Of a DNA stretch of 64,000 bases, positions 35,801 through 45,725 are shown piece by piece. The stretch comes from Xiphydria camelus (taxonomy: Eukaryota > Arthropoda > Insecta > Hymenoptera > Xiphydriidae). Where the stretch lies: assembly GCA_963678675.1 (NCBI GenBank), contig OY783193.1, forward strand, positions 32,083,082-32,147,081, given 5' to 3'. The notes under the pieces are model-generated. The model did not search any database and was not told the origin of the DNA. It was given only the letters and a program-made list of their open reading frames with translations. Position 1 is the stretch's first letter. The number at the start of each line of letters is the position of its first letter. Both the position numbers and the translations under genes were made by a program.

Positions 35801-37694
35801 AATCCTGTCGCGTGAGCTGGAGAAAGGGAACAGCCAATCGCGCGCGGTCGCTTTATGTGTTAGTGACTGACGTCACGGAAATGGCCCCCCACTCTCATTC
35901 AGCCAGGCTCGTAGTTACAGCCCGTTCACACGATGCGGTTTTTCACCGTTTCGGTAATTTTACCGAACAGCCCGTTCACACTATACGGTTTTTCACCGTT
36001 TCGGTAAAATTCTACCAAATCGGTCAGCCCCCTGACACTATACCTATCTCGGCTACGGCTCTGGCAAGTGTTTCGCACACGTCGAGTGGACGTGTCAACC
36101 AATCGCCCGGGCGTCGAAACAGTGCCGCTCGAGCGAATGCAAAGGATACTCAAAAACAATTTTTATTACATTACTTTGCAATGTTATTAGATCGTTTATA
36201 ACGTTTTATAAATTTATTTTCAGATAGAGCTTTTCGTAATGCGAAGAACATGGCGCCATCGCATACGCAACGATATATCGTCGCTGGCACTTTTCGCAAG
36301 TGCAGAGAACGACGATATATCGTCGTCCGGTACTAAAAGGGTTAAAATCATTGTTTATTGTCGCGCCATCACCCGGCCATGCATGAGCCCTATCAGTACG
36401 AAAACTATCCTGTCTGAACACTTCGATGCATAAACATTGCCACTAGCAACCGATTTGATTATTTTCCCGAATCGGGCCATTCGGTTTTCAGTGACAAGAC
36501 CGAATGTCAGTCGCGACCGAATCGGTGAAATTGCCGTATGCGTTTCGAAGACGTACCGTGTGAACGCGCCCATTTAAATGTACGCGCCACTGCAGCACAC
36601 GGTAAAAAACCGATTCGGTGAATTTACCGAAACGGGAAAAAACCGAATCGTGTGAACACGACCCGTTTCGGGCTCTCGCGCCATCACCCGGCCATGCACG
36701 AGCCGTATCGTACGAAAACTATCCCGTCTGAACACTTCCATGCAAACTACATTGCCACTAGCGACCGATTCGGTTATTTTACCGAATCTGGCCATTCGGT
36801 TTTCGGTGACAAAACCGAACGCCAGTCGCGACCGAATCGGTGAAATTGCCGTATGAGTTTCGAAGACGTACCGTGTGAACGCGCCCATTTAAATGTATGC
36901 GCCACTGCAGCACACGGTAAAAAAACGGATTCGGTAAAATACCGAAACGGGAAAAAACCGTATCGTGTGAACGGGCTGTAAGGGGCCTGGTCACTCATAC
37001 CGTGCTCACTCGCACTCACGGGATTTCGCGCGACGGCACGGCAATGAAATAGGGGCCCCATACACGGTACGATTCGTTGCCTCGATCCGTCGTTTCAAAC
37101 TGATTGAAACGACGAATCGATAGTGTATGTCAACATAGTTAATGATTTACTTAGTCAAAGACTACTTCATTGTCACTATTAAAAAAATGGCTCATTTAAA
37201 TCACACCGCAGGTAACTTTTAACGTTTCGTCGGTGCCCAGCGACCATACGGGTTGCGACAGCCCTGCCACTCTCTCCCCACTACACTAAGGTCTCACGCT
37301 TGACTCTGCCCCGCGCAGTGGTGGGGAATCGAGCTTTGCCGTCAGAGGGTTAAATCGACTTTGGTTTTGTTGGGCACAATATTTGTAGTTTATTAAGTCT
37401 GTCTTGCTTAACGATAATACTTATTATAAGAACAATAAGAACAGCAACAACAATGATAACGACAACAATAATGATAATCAATCTTCCCAATATTCGAGTC
37501 CCTCCTTAATTAATAACCTGTGCCAACCTTGGCGGTAACGACGAGAGCTATATCAAACAGTAGACTATTTATTGTAAGAAGTACTTTTAATAGCAGGGGA
37601 TGGATTATGAAGAGGTGAAAAGTATCAAAAGAATCGACTTTAACATTAAATTCATTTACAGAACAAGAAGAGGCCAGCCAGTGATAACGCCTAG
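32857..37694 (+). CDS. Gkap1: G kinase-anchoring protein 1 homologue (6 coding exons, 302 aa)
   Basis: Exons 32857-33024, 33221-33283, 34740-34965, 35086-35349, 35521-35675 and 37662-37694; all phases close. The N-terminus MATAVPSRFAVLSIEDDDYK followed by a Lys-rich segment (KKNSKTNAGGKTNSKNKQDK) is the GKAP1 signature. A middle exon gives EQELHEAILLSKLTYQ and a C-terminal coiled coil follows (QARLNQIDDDITSAQLRVEL, LKEEIGTLKNELTQVKN, LEQERSKTRV). In mammals this protein anchors cGMP-dependent kinase at the Golgi. The last exon is short (NKKRPASDNA, stop TAG); it was placed because it is preceded by a good acceptor, keeps phase 0 and is followed by AATAAA at 37961. That exon is the least certain part. 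The last intron holds a 1-kb inverted-repeat element. Confidence 0.87.
34056..34186. repeat. Palindromic MITE in Gkap1 intron 2
   Basis: Arms GGGCCGGTTTTAGCAACAGG TATAAACGCGGTATAGCGCT ATACTGAGAATAACC pair with their inverse; loop near 34115-34125. Confidence 0.9.
35409..35500. repeat. GC/GT-alternating simple repeat with GTTCGT and CACA runs (intronic)
   Basis: ACGCGCGCGCATGTGTGTGT GTGCGCGCGCGCG followed by TTCGTTCGTGCTTGCGTTCG and a short CACACACAT run, just upstream of Gkap1 exon 5. Confidence 0.85.
35924..36985. mobile_element. 1.06-kb TIR element in Gkap1 last intron with an internal duplication
   Basis: Ends TTACAGCCCGTTCACACGAT and (inverse) ATCGTGTGAACGGGCTGTAA. CGGTTTTTCACCGTTTCGGT and ACCGAATCGGT words recur. 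A segment of about 245 bp is duplicated head to tail (36357-36605 and 36672-36920). Open frames reading VFETHTAISPIRSRL occur in both copies only because they are duplicates. No transposase. Confidence 0.8.
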
Positions 37695-37960
37695 GCAATT
37701 CGTCTCCTGCACTGCAATAGGGTTAAATGTGATCTAATTAGCGTTAAGTACATATATCGTAACTGTCATTCTTAATTATTTGTTGAGAGTAATATAGATT
37801 TCGTTTAATTTTGAAGAAGACAATGGATATGATCTCGCAAAAAAATACATTCATCTTATATTAGAATAATGGAGAGCGTAATTACTACATATATATAAGT
37901 TTTGGATGATGAGATTCAGATGTTTTTTTAAAAAAAGGAAGAAGCAAAAATTCATTTTTC

Positions 37961-37966
37961 AATAAA
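37961..37966 (+). terminator. Probable poly(A) signal of Gkap1
   Basis: AATAAA 267 bp downstream of the proposed stop codon, in an AT-rich 3' flank. Confidence 0.5.
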
Positions 37967-38289
37967 ATCTTCTCATTGTCGAATTATATTTTATTTTGTT
38001 TTTGAGAACTGAGGAGTTTCTTTTTCTACTTCAATTGTATTAGTAATAATTCTAAAAGGTAGTTTAGTTCAAACGAAAAACTTTCGAAAAACAGAACCCA
38101 AAGAACGTCCATTTTTATTTCTGCATAATATGTATCCGCATCTTTTTTACTCCATAATACGGGGTTTCTTCTGTACTTGTTTCCGGCAGTTATTACTAGC
38201 AATGAACTGGCAGCTGTATCCAATATATTTTATAATAAATACATTCTACGCAAATAATATCAAGTTTCACAAATTTTCTCATCTCTGCA

Positions 38290-38567
38290 TAATACCGTAT
38301 GTCCGTCTCTGTACTGGCCAGTTTGAAAGTTACCTTCGGATAGGCTTGGTCGGTAATCGAGACATTTATACCGTAATTATAATTATTTTCGTAATTTCCA
38401 TTATTCACAAATTCACAATTTCGAGGTTAGACGCTTCGATCTCCCGAATTGACATCAACTCTAACTGCCGACTCGATTTCTACCTTATTAAATGACTCGA
38501 GTACCGACCAAGCCTATCCGAAGGTAACTTTCAAACTGGCCAGTACAGAGACGGACATACGGTATAA
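38290..38567. repeat. MITE family D, complete copy
   Basis: CCGTATGTCCGTCTCTGTAC TGGCCAGTTTGAAAG ... inverse ending GAGACGGACATACGG. Interior CACAATTTCGAGGTTAGACG CTTCGATCTCCCGAATT as in the other copies. Confidence 0.85.
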
Positions 38568-39140
38568 TACCATTGATAATCTGGTCCTTTCGGTTATGTG
38601 CGCCGTCCCTCATTTCTGGCCCCAACTCAGTTCATAATATTATAGCCGCACTAAGCCTTATCCGGATTATACCGTGCGTTCCTCCTGGCTAGATTTTTTA
38701 TCATTTTTTTTACTCCCTGGAGTTACTCTATATTTTTTTACTCGCTTACCGACGTCCGATTCAATATTTTACGTTTCACATGTCCCTGGCGAAAATAAAG
38801 TGTGCGGTGAAACGTACACGAAGAAATCAGTATACGGGATCTTTGCGTTTAACCTTCCGGAGCTAACGTTCGGTCTCTCAGACCGACAGCTCCGATGTTG
38901 ACCAAAAATTCTCCAGTCGCTAATGATATCGACCGGGGATTCACAGTACCTTCCTGCCGCGAGCTATTCTACGCAGTGTGTATTTGTCATCCTGGGTGCA
39001 AGTATGTTTGCTAAGTTATTGGCAGATTCGGTCTGAGAGACCCACGTTAGCTTTCTTGTTTGTATGTGAAACAGTAACTCGGAAAAACTTGTTATTGTAT
39101 TACGGCTAATGTAAATAATTTATTTAGATTATTGGGGTAA

Positions 39141-39445
39141 AATGTGTACAAGGAGCTATGAAGAAGAACAGAATTATCTACAACTTCTTATGGACGAAGT
39201 ATAACCCAATGAATCAGAAGTAGCTGATGCTAGTGATATTAGATTACGAATTGGGGAGATCTGTAGCATTCAGTATAATAATATTGCGCTTCCAAGAAAT
39301 GATATACCTAGCCGATGTTCTTATTGTTCAAGTAAGAAAAATAGAAAAACTAAATATAGTTGCTACAGATGCCATAAGTTTATGGGCCTGGAGCAACCAA
39401 TCTGTAAAGAATGCACCAAAAATGTTCACGAAATTGGGGAATAAA
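39141..39445 (+). pseudogene. Internally deleted piggyBac transposase (N-terminus joined to Cys-rich C-terminus)
   Basis: A short N-terminal segment (MCTRSYEEEQNYLQLL, at 39141) is interrupted by a TAA after about 20 codons. After about 30 more codons in the same frame comes the cysteine-rich C-terminal domain of piggyBac transposases: RCSYCSSKK, YSCYRCHKF, ICKECTKNVHE, stop TAA near 39443. The whole catalytic DDD core is missing, so this is a deletion derivative with no activity. TTAACCTTCCGGAGC near 38850 may be the left end of the element (weak). Confidence 0.75.
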
Positions 39446-39589
39446 ATTTCACTTCCACAATAACTTTAGGGTGACAACAGATATATTGTTTCACACTTAT
39501 ATGTTTAAATGTATGTACAATCGGTATATGTACAGTTAATACATAGTATGTCTGATGGCAAACTCCCCTTTTTGAATTTCCGTGACATT

Positions 39590-40336
39590 TGACTTCGGTA
39601 GTGGTTGGGTCGGTGCTCTAGTCATTTATAGTTAGAGTTGGCTTCGGAAGAGTGCGCTGCGGTCTTACGAGCCGAGCGAAAAGTGTCAAACGTCTGATCT
39701 CCCGGTAGCTGTCAATTCGGGAGATTGAAGCATCTAACCTCGAAATCGTTAATTTGTAAATAATGGTGAATAATGTGTAGGTGATAAGAAATAATCATTT
39801 CGGTTTCTTCGATGCAGAATCTGATGCAGTTTTTCATAAATATAGTAGTTCAAGGTTCGAAGATCACGGAAAACAACATTATTTAGTATTTTAAGTAAGA
39901 TTGATTAATATTTTTAAGAAATAAAATATGAAAAATAGAGGCCTTGGCCACGTGACATCGAACGCCAATCAGAGCGCATGACGTCACTGGGTGGTACAAT
40001 ACCGTGTGTCCCACTCTATTGGCCAGTTTGAAATTTACCTTCGGGCAGGCTTGGTCGGTACTTGAGTCATTTAATACCGGTAGAAGTCGAGTCGGTAGTT
40101 AGAGTTGGTGTAAATTCGGGAGATCGAAGCGTCTAACTTCGAAATTGTGAAATTGTGAATAATGGTGAGTAATTTCCATTATTCAAAAATTCACAATTTC
40201 GAGGTTAGACGCTTCGATTTCCCGAATTGACACCAACTCTAATTACCGACTCGACTTCTACCGGTATATATCTAAATGACTGAAGTACCGACCAAGCCTG
40301 CCCGAAGGTAAATTTCAAACTGGCCAATAGGTACAG
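39590..40336. repeat. MITE family D: complete copy 39999-40336, degraded relative 39590-39790
   Basis: The 39999-40336 copy is a nearly perfect palindrome centred near 40172 (CCATTATT/AATAATGG), with ends CCGTGTGTCCCACTC and CTGGCCAATAGG. The left part contains GTTAGAGTTGG, AATTCGGGAGATTGAAGC and ACCTCGAAATCG from the same family in decayed form. Confidence 0.75.
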
Positions 40337-40704
40337 ACAGCTGTTTGGGTCCAGTCCTGCGAGTTGTAGCCACTTTCTCCGTATTTCTCTTCTCTTAGGC
40401 ACGCAAATAAATAATTTATGCGGTGTCTTTACTATTGTGTTTCCAAATTGGAGCACTCTCTATACAGTTCTTGTAAAATTTTGAATTCAATTAAACGCAT
40501 TTCAAAACACTTTGTTCACAACTTCATTGACAAATCTGCTGTTTACCACCCACTGACGTCATTAAGGACGCCATGACAGTTTAACGCGTTTTCGTACGAA
40601 ATTTGAAACGGGTTTTTAAAAATCAAAATTAATTAACTAAATGCTTATTTTATGGGTAAAATAGACTATAAGGCGTAATATTAACCACTTTTTCAAAAAT
40701 TATC

Positions 40705-40855
40705 AACTACCCTATTAGCAATTAAATCTCATACTTTCATTAGCTAATGCGGCCTTTGCTCTGGTTAATGAAAGCATGATAATTAATTATTCATTGGCTA
40801 GTATATTGAAATACATTTTGAAAATTCCCCATGATTAGAATCTGAGCTCGAGGGT
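40705..40855. repeat. MITE family A, degraded copy
   Basis: Retains the central TCATTAGCTAATGCGGCCTT TG ... GTTAATGAAAGCATGATAAT with decayed ends (TGATTAGAATCTGAG). Confidence 0.6.
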
Positions 40856-40978
40856 GTATGTTATGGCCATACGCCTGTTGCAACAGCAGCGCATGCGTAT
40901 CGGTGGTGGCGCCGCCTTACTCGCCTGGTGAGCAAAAAGTGCCGTACTGGGTTACACGGCACGGGGGTGTACGACTAT

Positions 40979-41128
40979 ACCATATGTCTGCGATCAAAGC
41001 ACCCATAGCAAAATTGCGAGTTTTGCATGAGCCCCCCTGTAGGTCTTCTCGTCCAATAGAATCACCGAAGAAGCGTGAATGCGCCTGTGTAGTCATCTGC
41101 GATGTTGGCGTCGTCAACAAGTTCAGAT
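40979..41128. repeat. MITE family B, left arm
   Basis: ACCATATGTCTGCGATCAAA G ... GTGTAGTCATCTGCGATGTT GGCG. Its mate is the inverted arm at 42962-43115, on the other side of the nested insertions. Confidence 0.8.
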
Positions 41129-41148
41129 CGGTTATTTCGATAACAGCT

Positions 41149-41310
41149 CAGTAGGCCTATTCTGTAACTCGTTACGATCCGTAACGACGGTTGTCGTTAG
41201 CATTAGTCCAATCAGGACCCCCATCACAACGGAATACTTAATCCTGATTGGACTAATGCTAACGACAACCGTCGTTACGGGCCGTAACGAGTTACAGAAT
41301 AGGCCTACTG
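41149..41310. repeat. Palindromic MITE (CAGTAGGCCTATTCTGTAAC)
   Basis: CAGTAGGCCTATTCTGTAAC TCGTTACGATCCGTAACGAC returns inverted at the right end. The 162-bp hairpin directly abuts the GACGT element. Confidence 0.9.
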
Positions 41311-41511
41311 GTAGCACACTAACGTCGAAATTACGTTTTTTGAAGGTCAGTTCTGACGTCAGATGACGAAAAATATGACGTCATTTTAACGTCGCCAAGA
41401 CGGCTTAATTGCACATCCACACGACGTCAGACAAATCACGTAATAATGACGTTCTACCGTACGTTGTGAAGACGAAAAAAATGACGGTTCTAAAAGGTTA
41501 GGTCTGACGTA

Positions 41512-41725
41512 CCCTCGGCGTCTTGGATTATGTCGCTGGTGACTTTTTTTTAAATGTTATTTTTAAACGTACTAACCAATGAACAATTAATTCTCATGCC
41601 CTCATTAGCTACGGTAGTGTCTACTCTCGTTAATAAAAGCATGAGAATTGATTAATCCATTGGTTAGTACGTTTAAAAATAACATTTAAAAAAAGTCACC
41701 AGCGACAGAATCCGAGACACCGAGT
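41512..41725. repeat. MITE family A inside the GACGT element
   Basis: GGATTATGTCGCTGGTGACT ... AGTCACCAGCGACAGAATCC, same interior as other copies. Confidence 0.85.
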
Positions 41726-41740
41726 ATATATCTTTTCATC

Positions 41741-41838
41741 GTGAGCGGTCACCCATCCAGCTAGAGAGTGTCCGCACTTTTCGCTGCTTAACTTCGTTGA
41801 TCGGTCGGTGTCCTCGAGTCCTCATCTGCTGCACGCTC
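41741..41838 (-). repeat. 5S rRNA-derived segment, best-preserved copy
   Basis: Minus-strand reading: CCGATCAACGAAGTTAAGCA GC, spacer, CTGGATGGGTGACCGCTCA. Box A is essentially identical to 5S; box C has one change. The intermediate region is diverged. Confidence 0.75.
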
Positions 41839-42126
41839 CTGTGGTTAAGAATATTATTACTATGTATTAGTGATCATATAAAGTTTGATGAATAAATGTA
41901 TATTACTTTTCAATAAGAAAGAGCGTGAAAAAATAAGATTTTATAATTGTATTATTCTTTTCTCAACATTTTCCTAATTTATGATTGTCTTTTGATAAAT
42001 TTAGAAAAATGTTGAGAAAAGAATAATACGATTATAAAATCTTATTTATTCAAGCTCTTTCTTATTGACAGGAAAAGCAATATACATTTATTCATCAAAC
42101 TTCATATGAACACCAATAGTAATAAT

Positions 42127-42190
42127 ATTCTTAACCACAGGAGCGTGCAGCAGATGAGGACTCGAGGACACCGACCGATCAACGAAGTTA
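42127..42190 (+). repeat. 5S-derived segment truncated after box A
   Basis: GAGGACACCGACCGATCAAC GAAGTTAAG, then switches to a unique sequence GTAGTTCCTCTCCGCGACGA CCTTAAC that forms a GTTAAGGT/ACCTTAAC hairpin. The same junction occurs at 58616-58700. Confidence 0.65.
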
Positions 42191-42961
42191 AGGTAGTTCC
42201 TCTCCGCGACGACCTTAACCAAAAGTTACATACCATGTTCATGTTTAAAATATTGATAATTGGTTTAATTAGTAGTAAATAAAATTAAAAACTACACAAT
42301 ATTAACTCGGCACTAATAGATAATACGATGGATATCATTTATTGCCGTAAAATATATTCTATATTGTGTTTTTGATCTACCATTGCTAGTAAACTTTTTG
42401 AAAAAATAAGATTTTATAATTGTATTATTCTTTTCTCAACATTTTCCTAATTTATGATTGTCTTTTGATAAATATTCTTGCATAGACGCAAATTGATACT
42501 AATATCAATTTGCGTCTATGCAAGAAATAAATAAAAAATAAATATAAATAAATAAATAATTATATGAATGTTTATTCATCCTACATTAATTCTTTCATTT
42601 ACTTTAATAATCTGTGCTTTTTAATAAACAGTATAGTTTATAACTTGCTCAACATACTCTGGAGACTAAATGAAATAATTTATTGATTTAATAATTGAAC
42701 AAATTACAATTTTTGTCCATTTATTCACAAATAAATTTTAAAGTCCCTATATATGCAGGAGACGGAAATTTTTTTAAGTCTTGTTCGTCATTAAAAATGA
42801 CGGAAAAGTTCCGTCAAAAAGACGTTGAATTTTGACGTCCAAGGTACGTCGTAAATATGACGTCCCTGCGACGTTAATATTACGACAACTGACGTCTGAA
42901 ACCCTATACTGACCAAAAAATGACGTCTGAGACGTTATTCTAACGTCAGTGTGCTACCTGG

Positions 42962-43115
42962 GAGGTCTGAACTTGCTGACGGCGCCAACACTCGCGGATG
43001 ACTACGCATGTGCATCACGCTTCTCCGGTGATTCTATTGGACAAGGAGACCCACAGGGGTGCTCATGCAAAACTCGCAATTTTGCTATGGGTGCTTTGAT
43101 CGCGGACATATGGTA
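42962..43115. repeat. MITE family B, right arm
   Basis: Inverse of the left arm at 40979: ends CTTTGATCGCGGACATATGG TA. Confidence 0.8.
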
Positions 43116-43214
43116 CATGTGGTCACATGTACACTTAGGTTTGCCTGTATAAGCACAAGCCGGAAGGCCTGATTGGTTGACAGTGTAACCCTTTTGTGCC
43201 ATTCGAGATACGCA

Positions 43215-43365
43215 ACAGGCGTATAGGACGATATGGTACGTAGCGATTTGTAGACTCTAGATTGTACGCTATTGGTCGGAGATGCGAGGACGCCGAACAA
43301 TTGGCTCTGCTATCGTCGGCAGACGGCAATCGTCGCGAGAGAAGTTCCCTAGGGTGTAGGCATTT
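43215..43365. repeat. Dispersed repeat shared with 12590-12760 (inverted)
   Basis: TAGGACGATATGGTACGTAG, GTACGCTATTGGTCGGAGAT and GCGAGAGAAGTTCCCTAGGG match the reverse complement of 12590-12760. Confidence 0.75.
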
Positions 43366-43384
43366 TCTTTTTTTGAAAACCGAT

Positions 43385-43530
43385 CTGAACTTGCTGATGA
43401 CGCCAACACCCGCGGATGACAACGCATGCGCATTCACGTTTCTCCGGTGATTCTATTGGACGGAGATCCACAGGGGTGCTCATGCAAAACTTGCAATTTT
43501 GCTATGGGTGCTTTGATCGCGGACATACGG
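43385..43530. repeat. MITE family B, right arm (second copy)
   Basis: CTGAACTTGCTGATGACGCC ... CTTTGATCGCGGACATACGG TA. Confidence 0.8.
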
Positions 43531-43531
43531 T

Positions 43532-43746
43532 ACTCCCAGCGTCACGGATTCTGTCGCTGGTGATTTTTTGAAAATGTCATGTTTAAACGTATTAGCCAAT
43601 GGACAATTAATTCTTATATGTTCTCATTAGCTTCGGCGACGTTTCTTTGGTTAATGAATGCATTGGAATTGATTATTTACTGGTTAGTACGTTTAAAAAT
43701 GACATTTCAAAAAGTTACCAGCGAGAGAATTCGTGACACCGGGAGT
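43532..43746. repeat. MITE family A, complete copy
   Basis: GTACTCCCAGCGTCACGGAT TCTGTCGCTGGTGA ... CCAGCGAGAGAATTCGTGAC ACCGGGAGTAC. Confidence 0.85.
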
Positions 43747-43780
43747 ACGTCAATTATACCAAACCGCGATTGGTACCGAT

Positions 43781-45140
43781 AGTAGGAGAGCTAGCGACAA
43801 AATCGAGTGAGGTGTTTTAAGATTGCTAGAAATTTGTAAATACAGTAGAGACTACCGATATAAATCCGGCACGTTCGGGACTCAGCCGGTGCCGGATTAC
43901 CGAAAATGCCGGATTATCAGGAGATGTGTTCCGCGATTATTAAATGATAAGTCGTAGAGTGAATGCAGCTGCAATATGATGTTTGACAGCAAACGTTGTT
44001 TACCAGAAATGCTGAGATAATCATTTAAACTCGAATACAAACCAAAACATACCTTTATTCCTGCATTTTGAATAACATAACAATGAAATGTCCTAACAAC
44101 AAATTAAACCAGTAAAATGTGTTACAAAAATGTACACGTATGTACATAATATGTACTGATGAGACGTTTATTTAAAAAAATCTCTAATGTCTTTTTGTTT
44201 TCTAGATTCAGCTCTCTTTAAAAAAAAGTTATTTCTTAGAATATGCAAATCAATGAGTTCTGCACAATTATAACGTGAGTTTGTTCCAGCAAATGTTATG
44301 AATTTATTTAATGCGTCTGCCGCTTCCCCCTAACTGATTTGTTTCTTCTCTTCTTTTTCCGCCTGCCGATACCGCTCGGAGGTGCGATCGTTTGAAAATC
44401 GATACTGGTGCCGGACCATCGGGCATTCCGAACAGTTGGATGCCGGACTATTGGAAGTCTACTGTAGATGTTTAAATAGAAGTAAATGGGAACGGTAATG
44501 ACCTGTCAAGCCATACCGGGTGGCGTCATTAAAAAATTAATTTGTCAAAGTTCAAAAAAAAAAAAACAAAAAATTATGTTGCTTCTACAAAGCTATAATC
44601 TATAGAGGATGTTCATTCATTTATTTTAAGGAAATATGTAAAAGGACAGGTGATTCTGCTGGTTGCAAGTGACTGCCAGGCGAGCATATTAGTGTGAGGT
44701 TAGACGCTTCGATCTCCCGAACTGACACCAACTCTAATTACCGACTCGACTTCTACCGGTAAAAGTGGCTTGAATACCGACCAAAAGCCTGGCCGAAGGT
44801 AAATTTCAAGGTCCCTGCAACTGGTCAGATTCTGCGTAGTGCTATCAGATTCGCACTAATATGCTCGCCTGGTAGTCACTTGCCACCAGCAGAATCACCT
44901 GTCCTTTTACATAGTTCTTTAAAATAGATGAATGAACATCCCGTATAAATTATAGCTTTGTAGAAGCAACATAATTTTTTGTTTTTTTTTTGAACTTTGA
45001 AAAATTAATTTTTCAATGACGCAACCCGGTATGGCTTGATAGGTCATTACCGTTCCCATTAACTACTATTTAAACATCTATTTACAAATTTCTAGCAATC
45101 TTAAAATACCTCACTCGATTTCGTCGCTAGCTCTTGGACT
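43781..45140. mobile_element. Long foldback element interrupted by two other transposons
   Basis: Arms of about 350 bp: GAGCTAGCGACAAAATCGAG TGAGGTGTTTTAAG and GGGAACGGTAATGACCTGTC AAGCCATACC on the left are repeated inverted on the right up to 45134. The left arm is split by a pogo-like element (43843-44464), and the loop holds a half family-D MITE (about 44690-44830). Confidence 0.8.
43843..44464. mobile_element. pogo/Tigger-like non-autonomous element with TA duplication
   Basis: CAGTAGAGACTACCGATATA AATCCGGC and inverse GCCGGACTATTGGAAGTCTA CTG, flanked by TA on both sides. CAGT...ATCCGGC-type ends are typical of pogo/Tigger (established knowledge). No transposase coding in 620 bp. Confidence 0.75.
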
Positions 45141-45472
45141 ACGACGTTAGATTTTATCTCACATTTTTCAATTTTTGTGTACTACTTTTTACATGCGCTT
45201 CGTATTTCGATATTCAGCCAGCTATGCCTCGCTGACTATCTGCCCTAGACGCCACCGCTACTAATTCACATTTACTCAACCAATTTACATTTACAAAACC
45301 GATTTCTTAACACCGGTATCATAAATGTTTGAAGTTCGTATGTAAGGAACATACCGCCGAAACTGTTTTGAGCTGCTCTGACTGTATTAACAGAGAAGAA
45401 GATTCGTAAACAGTTCTTATCTGAAATTAGTTTAAAATATTTATCACGTTCGTTCGTTTCAGCTTTTGTTAA

Positions 45473-45725
45473 CACTAGAACTACCGATTACCGAACTACC
45501 GAACTAGCGGTTTATAAGACGGTCGTTTTGGCGGATGATTATCTCGTTATCCTTGGATTTTTCGTCCACACTGCTCCATAGAACTTTTTTGTGCACCGAA
45601 ATGTGCTCTACAAAAAAGTATTGTACCAATTTTGACAAAAACCTTACGGGTTACGAAATAATCGAGGTTAAATGGAACTCTGAATAAGACACCAGTCAAA
45701 TTTACTGTCTGCGGTAGTTCTAGTG
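45473..45725. repeat. TTAA-flanked MITE (CACTAGAACTACCG)
   Basis: TTAA at 45469-45472 and 45726-45729; inverted ends CACTAGAACTACCG / CGGTAGTTCTAGTG. The TTAA duplication suggests piggyBac mobilisation. Second copy at 27164. Confidence 0.85.

Larger units (their letters stand above)
41310..42959. mobile_element. 1.65-kb TIR element with TGACGTCA subterminal repeats and the 5S-bearing core
   Basis: Ends GGTAGCACACTAACGTC and (inverse) GGTAGCACACTGACGTT. Dozens of GACGT/ACGTC words, several as full TGACGTCA, fill 41316-41512 and 42785-42955. The interior contains MITE A (41512-41725), a 5S-like segment, AT-rich core sequence turned on itself around 42000, a second 5S-like segment, and the rest of the core (42397-42785). 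No protein coding. Confidence 0.75.

Noticed and set aside
35812..37061. Several 60-130-codon frames in the Gkap1 last intron
   Set aside because: They come from the TIR element and its duplicated segment; two are copies of each other and share no known domain.
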